Assembly: GCA_021307315.1 (NCBI GenBank)
Contig: JAJSPD010000012.1
Location: 372,001 to 436,000, forward strand
Length of the DNA: 64,000 nucleotides
Direction of reading: 5' to 3'
Source of the DNA: Bisporella sp. PMI_857
Taxonomy: Eukaryota > Ascomycota > Leotiomycetes > Helotiales > Helotiaceae
The translations under genes were made by a program, and so were the position numbers. A model generated the notes under the pieces. The model saw only the letters and a list, made by a program, of their open reading frames with translations. It searched no databases and was not told the DNA's origin. Shown one piece after another: positions 36,037 through 46,219 of this stretch; position 1 is the first letter of the stretch; the number at the start of each line of letters is the position of its first letter.

Positions 36037-36060
36037 CAGAGAATTGGAATATCACTTTAT
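36037..36060 (-). repeat. right terminal inverted repeat
   Basis: 24 nt, perfect complement of 35809-35832. Confidence 0.85.
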
Positions 36061-38106
36061 ATTATTCCCAAAGACCCTCGTGGTTACCCCTATTGCATCT
36101 AGATTTTCAATTCGCTAAGTCAATCACTTTCACAATTCAGAATGTTAGAGGGATATGTTATGCTCCATTACATATCCTCTATAAATCATTGTTTGGATTC
36201 TTATCTAGTGCATTTCTGGATGAAAAAGCGCATTCATCCAAGCCAGCAACCAACAATGGTTACATGGAATATATATATCCAAGGATATCTGCTTATGCAT
36301 GCATCTAGTTTCGTTTTCAAAATCGACTATTTTGAGAATAAGAAATTTCTGCCTGGAGTCTGGAGGGCTGCAGAGCTGAAAGGAGATTATGGAAGAAAAA
36401 TTAGAGGGTGTCCCATTTGGTGTCAATATAATACCGTAACGGAAGAAGGGGTTGAAACAGGCGTTTAGCTTAACTAACCATCGGACATAGAGAGGTCGCT
36501 TGGAGAGAAGGGCATACCAGACAAGTGTATAAAACCAGTAGCGAAAGGAGAAACCATCTATATAGACGTTATCGTGATGTGATAACAAGAAATGATGTCT
36601 GAATAGGCGTTTAGGATATTCGCTTCGTTTTTAACCTGCTCGGTTTAAGACGACGCGACAGAGAGTCATGTAACAGGCATGCTAACGATAGCTGAAGTGG
36701 GAATGAGCACTTGATTCTCCTGAGAGAATGTAATATTGGTTATAATATTCGTAACAGTCGTGCCCGTTCAACATAATATCTCCACTGCCATCGCTAGCTT
36801 GACGGGCTTATGTATAGTGAGCAACGATTTACATTTCTCATGGATAGCTTACGGAATATGAGATAATTCTTATCAAGCCTGTGTTGCTGCCATATACTGT
36901 CTGATTTTTCATATTACTTTTAATATGGCTCTCTTGAGTTAATGACGTTTCGCGCCGTTCATGAACCACAGTCTAGAGTTTTGAATGTTGGCATTACTGC
37001 ACAGTTTTGCATTTGGGGCGTAATATATTGCTATCGATTTGCGAATCTGCCTGGCGAGGTCTCATTATCCTCTTGCTTCGATCAGGGCTGTTGTATTTAC
37101 AGCATTGGTTCTGGATCGATCAGTGAATCGCTATATCACATCGAAATTTTGAGCGGACATCTTTTCGTGGAGTAAAGAGCGTGACATCACTAATAAAATA
37201 CCTATATCATCTAACTATCTTGTCTGTCATGTGCACATTGTCACCGTCAGAGCGGCTGTGCTAGTCAAGTGACAAAAATTCACTCGGACTACCACACTGA
37301 AACTTGGGTTTGAAGTGACAATACTTTCTGAGACCTATGTTTTCTCTGATAAGGGGGCTGTCCGATGGCTCCTGCGCAGACTTCGGGCTCCACGCCACGT
37401 TCACGGTGGAATGCCAAAGGACAATATCTATGTAGTGGTTCTTTGAATCACATAAATTGCTGAAAATCGGCTATTTTCATGTAGGCTGAGGTGGAATTAG
37501 ATGGACCATTTCTTTTACTATTGCGACGGAATCTGCTGAGTCAGTTAAGGTTATAAAAGGCGGCCACAGTGCGGCTTAAAGCATTGGGCATTACTGTATT
37601 GGGGAAAGCCTGAAGGGTAATTCAGATACGGAATCATTGAGCACAATTGCCGAATCGATCTGCTCAACACTTTTAATGGCGGAAGTATATGTATACTTTG
37701 GCTTCGTGGGGAGCAGTTCAATAAACATGCTACCTTCCAAAAGATGCAGAGGGATTCTCAAGGGTCTAAGGTAGTTCTTCTACAAGGCGCTGTTCAGCTG
37801 CCAAAAATACCCGTCAGTCGCTAAAATCCCTGCAAGCTTCCAGATCACGATCCATGGCCTCAAGGAGGGAACCCGTTTTTCAGTTTGAACACTCTTACCC
37901 ACTTAACCACTACGACAACCTGATCATCTTCACCCAGATTCGACATCATCACCACTACGACAGCAATCCTCAATATTCATATATCATCTGGCAACCTTGA
38001 CAGCACTATTCCTCGTCGTCCCTGGATGTTGTGAGGCTTCCTCCTTGAAGTGCTCCGCCGCGGGGTGACCGACATCTCGACACTCACCGGTCGCTCTTTA
38101 CCCAGC
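36061..38106. other. AT-rich gene-poor stretch
   Basis: Two kilobases with many stops in all frames. Frames at 36142-36468 (plus) and 36205-36588 (minus) overlap each other and match nothing I know. The final ~250 nt (from 37860) is CT-rich with CATCACCACTACGACA-like copies and should be the leader of the F-box gene. Confidence 0.5.
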
Positions 38107-40819
38107 ATGAATTCTGATCCCCCCCCGACGACGAGACCTGCCTCCTCGAAGGAACCTCCCGATTTAGAGTATCTGCAGCGGATCTTTGAGCACCCGGAAG
38201 GGCTGAACACGGCTAGACTGCTTGTGAGAATCGTTATCGGACTTCAAAGAAAGAGCACCGTCGGTCAGACAATCTCACAAATCGTTCCTACACCAGTGAA
38301 CAGCTTCAGCGAATACCTAATGTTTAGCGACAATCAATTCACATCAATATCTGCATCTTCTACAATGGAGAGTCGACTTGGAGTAGGCCATGATACCGGG
38401 CAACAAAACCTCGGCGAATCAGGTGGCTGTAAGTCAAACCTCCTATATTTCTTCAAACTGGGGACTTATGGATGGCTGGTACTCTTTGATACTGACCTCA
38501 ACAGCTCCAGCTACTCATTTGACAATAGCCTCCAGTAGCAGCCCATACCTCTCCTCAACTTCTAATAATAATCCCTTCATCGAAAATAACGTTGCAACGA
38601 ATGGTGCTTCCCAACCTCAGAGTTTAAAGAACCGTCAGCTCCTCCCTCGAACTCTTTCTAGTTCTCCTGCGCCTCGTTTACTAGCACCAGCTCCTCAGCC
38701 GGATCTTTGTACCCGTGTCCCCGTAAAGATTGCCCCGAAGAAGAGGAAGATAGATGAAAAGGCAAAGAAAGATACCATAGACCCAGTCAAATCTAAAAAA
38801 GTAAGTTCGATTCATGTTAAGAGGGCACTGGTGTACTGAAAAGAGAACATCTTTCCGAATTGATTCACTGACTTGAAATCGTCTCACAGATCAAAACAGC
38901 TGACAAGGAAGCAAAGCCAAGAAAGGAGGCGAAACCGAGGGTCCCAAAGCAGAAGGTTCTAAAGAAGAAGGCTGTGAGATGCTTCAATCTTGTCTCGAGG
39001 CTAAGACTTACACACTCTAGATCAAGAAAACCCCATTGGGGGGTGAACAGACTTTCCCGCAAGAAGTCTGGATGCGCATCTTCGAAGTGAGTACTCCTCG
39101 GATTTTGAACCCAGTCTTGCAACACTTTACAGCTCACTACAACTCAATGGATCATTTGCCATTGTTAACGTATTGTGACAAACTCTACAAATTACTAACT
39201 TATTGACCGCACAGTTCTCCCCTCCTTCCATCTATAAGAAGGCACGCTCAGTTTCTAAAGGATTTAGAGATCTGGTCGACAAATATACAATTTCTATACT
39301 TACAAACAATCGACTTGAATCGTATGGTCCTGATATGCCAGGACCCTATGAGGATATGGATGAAAAGACGTACAATGATCTATTAGCAGGTAACGGATGT
39401 TCCATCTGCGGCAAGAACGCTACCAAAGTCTATTGGCCATGGCAGAAACGGTGGTGCACTCCTTGCTGGCGGCCATTAGTTGAGAGAGAGGATCATTTGC
39501 TTAAGAGACGAGGTGCTCACCCTCGGAATGTGGTTTTGAAGATGCTGGAGTGTATTCCGGTTGGGATGATGGACTCATTTAACAAGGCGCGAGACTTCGA
39601 TAGCAACCTCGAAAACCGGCCACGTATCGCTCCTAGGCTATATAAATACTATATGACAGAGGATGTCAACCGGATTATCGCGGACTACGAGGCTTTGACC
39701 CCACAACCTTATGTTGAAGATCCAAACCACTCTGCAGAAGAAAAGGCAGCATTCCGCACCGCATACCAGGACCAAATGAGTACACTGGAAGAAAGGAGAA
39801 ATGCACTTTTCGCTCAGCGCAAGGAGCCTACTGACAAGTTGATGGCTTGGGTCCTCAAGGTAGAAAAGGGTATTGCATATCGACGAAAGATCACTGGGGA
39901 CCCTTTGGCCAAAGCAAGAGCCGAACGCATCTCACTGTTCTTGAGAAGAGCTAGTGAGGACTTGTTCAGCTTACATGCCGGTATGGATGCAGAGTGGCTC
40001 AAGAAAATCAAGCCTTTCAAGGAAGCAGTGCGCATTTCTCGAAACGGTGGTACCGAGCGTTCCTGGCAAATATTGAAGCCAAAGGTTATTAAGGCTTGGG
40101 AAGAACATGTGGCCATGTCGCAAGCAGAAGACAATAACGCTTCCCCGGAAGCGATTGAGATTAGTGACCAGGATTCTGAGGATGAAGACATGGATGGAAT
40201 GGACACGGATGATCATCATGACCAGCCCAGCATCTCTATTACGCAAAATAGCACACTTCGACTTTCTACAGCACGTCAGGCTTATGAGATGCATCCTAGC
40301 GCGGCCCAAGCTCAGGCTCAGGCTCAAATTCAAGCTCATATTCAGGCTCAGGCACAAGCCCAGGCTCGTGCTCGTGCTCAGGCAGACCACCACCGTGTTC
40401 AAGGCCATAGTTATTTGGCTCATCAAGGACACGGCCAGCCTGCAATGCATTTTGGCCAACGTCAGTCTTTTACTGCCGCAAACTCTGTTGGCATTACTTA
40501 TGGGTATAGCTCCACAAGCTCTATGTTCACCTTTGGTGGCAATGGCTCTATGTCAAACAGTACCCAAACCTCAATGACATCTGCCGTTCCAAACAACATG
40601 TACCACGGTAGTGGTACATTGAGCTTCACATCTCAACAGTCACGACAATGGCAAGCCGTTGCTGCCAATTCCGCTATGCAGCCGGGGCGTAATACGCAAT
40701 CTTCAGTGGCAGCTGAGAACTCAAGAATGGCCATTTCTTCGTTGCTATCGGGTCCGCCTTCCGGACAGTCTGCAGGCTCTGCTTTCTCAAGTCGAGCTCC
40801 GTCAAACTCCACATTTTAG
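38107..40819 (+). CDS. F-box protein with CxxC zinc knuckles
   Basis: Probable substrate adaptor of an SCF ubiquitin ligase. Five exons (38107-38428, 38505-38800, 38890-38973, 39021-39086, 39215-40819) give 790 residues. The Ser/Pro- and Lys-rich N-terminal third includes a basic run (KIAPKKRKIDEKAKKD), a likely nuclear signal. The F-box is built across the exon 4/5 join: FPQEVWMRIFE then FSPPSIYKKARSVSKGFRDL (about residues 246-280). Shortly after, CSICGKNATKVYWPWQKRWC followed by TPCW could bind a zinc ion. A helical region, an acidic patch (DQDSEDEDMDGMDTDD) and a Gln/Ala-rich repeat follow, then a Ser/Gly/Asn-rich tail. The first ATG in the frame near the leader is chosen at 38107; the target protein is unknown. 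Confidence 0.78.
40309..40382 (+). repeat. coding GCTCAG hexamer repeat (Gln-Ala)
   Basis: Imperfect GCTCAG/GCTCAA/GCTCAT units encode an alternating Ala-Gln/His/Arg stretch in the F-box protein. Such hexamer tracts vary in length between strains. Confidence 0.85.
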
Positions 40820-41422
40820 AAAAGCTATTCTTTAGGCTCGTTATCAACATTTCTATTTCAGACCGGCATTTGTGACTTCTCGTACGGAGTCCGCTGTATA
40901 CTAGTCGCCGGAATACCAACATAGCGCTAATACTCTTATCTACCCACACGACTCTCACGAACGACTCAAACTTTACGCGTTACGTATTTGCTTTTTACGG
41001 AGTTTATTTTACGGCATCAATGTTACTTTGAGCATTGCATGACTTCTTCTATACCCTTGAAAGGCGTTCCTCTGGTGCACAAAGGGAGGATGAATTGCAT
41101 TTTTCAGGCCCTGGGGCATGGCATCGCATGGGAATTGGAGTGGCGTTGATATGGTGGCCATAGGTTACCACTTTGCATATTTAACCGATGGCAGCTGATG
41201 GTTGCGATAATGCGCAGAACCATGTATATAATGGCAGCTAGCATAGATTCACATCACATCATATAGTATTTGCATATCATTTCTTGTCTTTTTATTTTTG
41301 GGGGGGCTCTTTACTTTCGTGATGTCAGTTAAGGGTGACGCACTGGCCGATTAAACGCGACCTATTCTAATGTCTTACATGGTATAAATTACATTTACTT
41401 GAACTGAAATTACCCAGAGCAC
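40820..41422. other. intergenic between convergent genes
   Basis: 3' flanks of the F-box gene (plus) and the Pth11-like gene (minus). AT-rich with a G7 run near 41301; no gene seen. Confidence 0.5.
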
Positions 41423-42790
41423 TTAAGTCTGAGTAACCTGGACAGTTTTCCGAATGCCATGGTCATAATCCGAGCTAGACGGGTTATACTCATCACTACT
41501 ACCATCATGCAACTTATTCTCAGTCGAATGGTTCCAACCCCTCGCGTCCTTTAAGGCCGTCACACTACCCGTCCGACTCTGGTTCCCGCCATCCCTCATA
41601 TCATCCAGCTCCTGCCCTTTCGTCCCCGTGGCTACGACGGTCGTGACGCCCATGTGCTTGTTGCCCATGGCAATATCGCCCCCACCCTCGTAATTGCTTA
41701 TCTTGCGGTGATAGCCGGACTGGTAGTTGCCGCGGATCCACGGCCGTCCGCCGGTCCTACGACCGCTCGTCGCGCCGTGATCTGTCGTCCTTCCGCCTGT
41801 TGACGAGATGATCTTGCGGAGCAAAGGCCGCAGCGTTGCGAGCGACGAGGTTGCGATTCCGATACCCGTCTCCACTGTCGACCAGATGGCCACGTCGATC
41901 GTGGCGTAGAGGAAGTTGGACGTATCTCTCATGCCGCTGATGAACGGGATGCGTACAATGGTCGCGGTTGATGCGCTGTTACCGATTTCGTTAGCAGAAG
42001 TTCTTGGAAGCAAAAGGGGGCTAGGGACGCACAGCGCGGCGAAACCAAGCATGATGGTAACGGAAATCTTGGTCTTCTTGTCCATCTGCAGATTGTAGAC
42101 CATGAAAATGGGCGTGATGCTGAATATCCAGTCCGCGGCGCAGCTGATAGCGGAATACGCATAGAACGACGCGACTGTGATGTTGGGATCGATGCACTTC
42201 CCCTTCCCGCCCCGATACTGGTTCCAGAAGTGCGAGGTTGGTGTGCACTGGAAGATGAAGAGCAGAAGGAAGTAGGCGCTGTAGATCTGGTTGATGATTA
42301 TGGTGACGGTCAGGATCAACCTGTGGGTCTTGACGACGGCTACCCGGAGCAAGAAGATGGCGATGCTTTGCTTGAGGAACATGGTCACCAAGACATACAC
42401 CGGTTCACAAGCCCACCACCACTGTTCAGGACGTCAGTTTTGGTAGGTAGATGAGTGCATTTCAGAGCGGAAGTTACCTTCATCCCGATAGGGAAGTCTT
42501 CTGTAGAGATCAACGAATTCCGCTTTCCGGTGCCATGTTCGATTCCTGATATAGCGAAGGTGCAATAGAGTATAAAGGCGATCTAGTCATGGTCGTTTGT
42601 TAGCATTCCTCAGCAACGGTAGCAGATCTACGGGCTTTCTTACCATGGCGGCAACCGCGAACCAGTCATCAAGCCCGAACACCTTAACCAGGAAGGCTCG
42701 ACAGTAAACTCGTAAGCTCACAGCGATGAGGCATATCGGCAAGAACAGCCCAAGGACGGCCTTGAACTCTGGCGACCGGTCATTGGTCAT
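41423..42790 (-). CDS. Pth11-like integral membrane protein (fungal rhodopsin-type domain)
   Basis: Seven-helix plasma-membrane protein of the family often annotated as Pth11-like receptor or rhodopsin domain. Four exons (42644-42790, 42478-42582, 42033-42421, 41423-41975) give 397 residues. Family marks are RVYCRAFLVKVFGLDDWFAV at the second helix, WWWACEPVYVLVTMFLKQSI, the FQCTPTSHFWNQ stretch ahead of GKCID, and the DVAIWSTVETGIGIATSSLA block with LRPLLRKI after helix seven. The cytosolic tail is Gly/Asp-rich with SDEYNPSSSDYD near the end. The N-terminal CFEM domain found in Pth11 itself is absent. Ligand and signalling partner are unknown. The intron between exons 3 and 4 is 57 nt and stays open if retained. 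Confidence 0.83.
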
Positions 42791-43790
42791 CGTGACGACG
42801 GATTATGCTGGGTGGTTGCACTTCCAGTGAGCGATGCACGACGGCAAGGTAGGACAACGAGGAGGAGGCTGAACGACTGATTGCTCTGTTGTGGAGGGGA
42901 GAATTGGGTGGGGAAGCGTGCATATATTATATCGGAGGAGCCATGAAGTAGGGTAATGCGCATCATTATACTGTACGTAGCAACAGGTTTACAAATTACC
43001 AAGCACACGGCCCGGGATTTATTGCTCGAAACGGTCCTTTGGGTCGTCTAGTGAATACCCATTATGAATAGCCCAGATCTGTTTGTCCTTATGGATATGT
43101 CTGGGGTTAACCCGAAGCCCTGGTCGAGGCGATCTGCTTATTTTCGGTCCAATCTGAGGCAAAACTGGGACCGCATGGAGGGGGAAAGCCGACATGTGTC
43201 AAGTGTATTGCTCGAGGCGTAAGCTAGAAGAATGGTTCCTGACGGCAAGCCGATGCTAAGGATCCAGTTATGCCGAGGCCGGGCAAGACGCCATCCAATG
43301 GTTTGGGTGGCGAAATGTAGGCGTTATCATAACCTAACAGTGGCTTCTTCGATTCAGAAGGTTAAAAAGTTTGCATCTCATTTTTTAAGCCGGCATCATG
43401 CGACTTGATATCGGAGAGAATCGAGCACATTCAAACTCGCCATAATTTAGCATTTTGCTGGATTAGATGCGGCAATGAACAGATCATCATGCATAAATAC
43501 AAAGATGGATGATCCCTTTCTGATGAGCTTCACAATGGATTTAATTTGGCCATTAGATCGGTGTATATCTATATATATGGATCGACAGCTTTAAACAAGC
43601 AGTGCATGCCTGCCATGTGCGTGGCGTGCGGAACTCGGTTCTTGTCTAAGTAAGGGGGGAGCTCGGTTATGTGTTTGGTGGCCACCCAGTCCAAGCACAT
43701 ACACGCACGACTCGTTACCAAAACCTCGGCACGAAGCTAAAATCAGATTTATTATGAAAATAGGATGGAGACAGGGGCTTACCGGACATG
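42791..43790. other. intergenic, nothing recognised
   Basis: One kilobase upstream of the Pth11-like gene; contains its promoter, including a TATATATTATAT-like patch near 42922 on the minus strand. No gene seen. Confidence 0.45.
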
Positions 43791-44572
43791 CTAAACGTAG
43801 TGTAAAAAAATTCCATGTTGAAAATCACACCTTCCACGTCCCTTACCCCGACTCTTTCTTACATCTCCTAACAACCCGTCCCGAACGCCCTGATCATTCT
43901 CGTTCTCCTCAACGCCCATTAATCTCGTACCGTGCGCTCTTGACAGCCTCTGTCCTCGTGCACGCATATCTTTCCCTCTTTTGATTTTTAAGCCACACGA
44001 TCTCCCATCCACTGTGCTGGATGCCCCTCCGCTCCTCCCAAGAGCCAGCCCCTGGTCTCGGCGTGGCGATCCGGTGGAGAAAGTCAATAATATTTTCAAC
44101 ATTCTCTTCACAGACCCCCTAGTGCGAGGTGGAAGGGAAGATTCATCGCTAGATAGGGACAACTCTCGGAACTTTGATTGTTCTTGCAGTGGTGGCCCGT
44201 AGACTTCCAGATGCAGCTTTTGATGTTCTTTCGAAGGCGACTTAACATCCTCTTCCTTTCTTTTCTCGTTTCGCCAGATGCATCAGGCGGGTTTTCTCCA
44301 GAGAGTTTTGGAGACTGCCGCAAAGTGTTCTCTCTCTCTCGACCCGATTTGAAGATAGTATCACGTAGCAGCTTGAGAGTCGGAGACGGGGATCTGCTAC
44401 GCTGTGATCCTGAAGATGAAGGTGGAGAAGGACACGGACACGGACACAGGCTGGACGAGAGCCTAGGTTCCTGGGCTAATGTCGGATTCGGCGTGAAGCC
44501 CGCCAGCGGATCGAGAGTGAGTTTTGATGAATCCGTGCGGCGTTTTGATTTCATGGAGTTTTGAATCGTCAT
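43791..44572 (-). CDS. Ser/Arg-rich protein of unresolved exon structure
   Basis: Starting from ATG at 44572 the minus strand reads MTIQNSMKSKRRTDSSKLTL and on through a Ser/Pro/Arg-rich stretch to about 44270. From about 44270 downstream a second frame reads well (KSPSKEHQKLHLEVYGPPLQ, then ELSLSSDESSLPPRTRGSVK) to a stop near 43791. The two must be joined by an intron or a frameshift in the AGAAAAGAAAGGAAGAGG region; a CTGATG branch-like site lies there but no good donor was found. No family recognised. A plus-strand frame over the same DNA (44178-44564) is a weaker rival. Confidence 0.4.
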
Positions 44573-45206
44573 CCTGATGCATTACGAGTTGAAATGGACG
44601 GCTTTCTTGGCCAGGAGATCTGCAAATGGTGAGGAATAAATACTGAAAATTGGCTGAAAATGCACCATGATTGGGAAACCCTTGCCTCTGATTGAGCCCC
44701 TACAACGAGTTGGGCTGGTAATATCTGACGTGGGTATGAGAAGATGAACAAGAAGTTTTAGGTTAACGACTCAGAACGAGGGCGGCGGAATCAAAGTTGC
44801 TATGCTGCAGAATAAGAGTATTGCAGATAATTGCTGGCAATATGTGCTATAGGCACGATTTGGATCGTCGCAGAGACTTATTCGAAATCGAAACACTCAG
44901 GTTAGAAATGTGTTGAACATGAGTTTCACGGCAGACTAAAACATGCAAACATTATGAATAGTGAAACTTGATCAGTGCGAGAGCGAACTATTATCACTTA
45001 AACTGTGTCTGAAAGGTTGGATTCTTTTTCTGGCCTCTTGCGATCCTATCATTTCTCTCCTCTTCTGAACATATCATGAATTGCAGTGTACTTTGTGTTG
45101 CATAGAGGTCTGTCCAAACTTGCTGTCAGTTAGGCCATGCAATGAATAAAAAGGGACTCTAAATGATTACCTTGAGCTCTGCCACGTGTCAAAGTAACAC
45201 CCATTT
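44573..45206. other. intergenic, nothing recognised
   Basis: AT-rich; should contain the promoter of the Ser/Arg-rich gene. No gene seen. Confidence 0.45.
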
Positions 45207-45776
45207 TCAATTATTTTTGCTCGACGCTTCCTCTGTCTTCTCTGGGCCTCCCTTCGTAAATCGAATCTGAACACCGGGCTCAGACCTTGGAATCAGTCTG
45301 CGAAGATACTGCTCAATTTCATCTCTCTGAAGCTCATCCGTCTCTTTTGGGGTAAAGATAGAGATAATGCGGTCGTCTCCAGCCATTTCCGCCACATGCC
45401 TCTTCACCTCCTCATTCGTCTCGCTCCCAGTTCGCTCAGGGGTGATGATTGTGATATTTCCTTCATTGCCATCTGGCCCTGGTGGCCCACGGAGGTTGGC
45501 CATGATCAAAGAAGTACCGAGAATCTCTGGAAGGATAGAGTGTAGAAATGGAAGTATGCAAGCTTCGAGGACGACAGCGTACGTGTCGTTGTCTGAAATT
45601 ACAAAGTCTGGATTCTCATAGAAGCCGGGATGCAAGGCGATGAGGCGATCTACTTCCGCTTGATAAGCATCGACTTCCATATTCAGGGTAGAAGATGTTG
45701 ATGGGGTAGAGGGGGTAGACGGATTTGATGGTGAGTCAAACATATTTGCTTGGAATATTCCTGGTGCTATAGGCAT
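45207..45776 (-). CDS. small unrecognised protein, related to 57.5 kb protein
   Basis: A 189-residue intronless protein. It begins with a Ser/Pro/Thr repeat (NPSTPSTPSTSST), then a central block EVDRLIALHPGFYENPDFVI followed by DNDTYAVVLEACILPFLHSI, and ends in a charged region (KETDELQRDEIEQYLRRLIP). The central block resembles the small protein at 57531-57980 (see findings): both have a D-x-x-T-Y-x-V-V-L-x-x-C core and leucine-rich continuation. No signal peptide or membrane segment is evident. I do not know a named family; the function is unknown. The ATG at 45776 is preceded by non-coding sequence. Confidence 0.6.
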   Translation of the reverse strand: MPIAPGIFQANMFDSPSNPSTPSTPSTSSTLNMEVDAYQAEVDRLIALHPGFYENPDFVISDNDTYAVVLEACILPFLHSILPEILGTSLIMANLRGPPGPDGNEGNITIITPERTGSETNEEVKRHVAEMAGDDRIISIFTPKETDELQRDEIEQYLRRLIPRSEPGVQIRFTKGGPEKTEEASSKNN

Positions 45777-46219
45777 AGAGTTAAGTGCGCGTTCTGAAAT
45801 TAATGGCGGTGCTAGAGTTTCTAGGTTCGATGTGTTATAAATGAAAGAGGTTTGTATGCGAGAAAATCGTTTTGTATCTGGAGGAGGATTGGTTTGTTCT
45901 TGCCTTCTGGATACTTCCTATTCGCATTCGCAACGGAGGTTAGGTTTGTTTACGTCTTTCCTAATATAGCAATACTCCTTTCCATGCTTGTATTTGCCAG
46001 CAAAAAATTGCCAAGGCCAATCAACTTATTGGCATGAGCTAGATTGATTTGAATTAACCATCTAGGAACAGCACAAGTCTCAACTAGGGCAAATCGAGAA
46101 GATCTCAAATGGCTGATGGGAAGTAATGGCTTAGTCTACTTGGGAAATATTGGAGATCATGACCAGAAATAATTCATATTCTTGGATTACTGATGCCTGC
46201 AGTGGTTCATCCGGACACA
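45777..46219. other. intergenic, nothing recognised
   Basis: Promoter of the small protein and 3' flank of the P450 gene; no gene seen. Confidence 0.5.

Larger units (their letters stand above)
35809..36060. mobile_element. MITE-like element with 24-bp inverted ends
   Basis: A 252-bp stretch bounded by a perfect 24-nt inverted repeat (ATAAAGTGATATTCCAATTC plus TCTG at the left, its complement at the right). Beyond the perfect part the similarity goes on as T-rich then G-rich sequence (TTTTTTTGGGGG against TTTTTTTTTCGGGGGG). There is no open frame for a transposase. Counting the ends from AAGTG, a TA lies on both flanks, which would fit the TA target duplication of Tc1/mariner-type elements. 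Other copies in the genome would confirm it. Confidence 0.7.

Noticed and set aside
36142..36588. Overlapping frames that might be a transposase
   Set aside because: No DDE/D signature, helix-turn-helix or flanking inverted ends; the inverted ends at 35809-36060 enclose only non-coding DNA.
44178..44564. Plus-strand frame of 128 codons
   Set aside because: Overlaps the minus-strand gene, which starts with a clean ATG and has a more ordinary composition; the plus frame looks like its mirror image.
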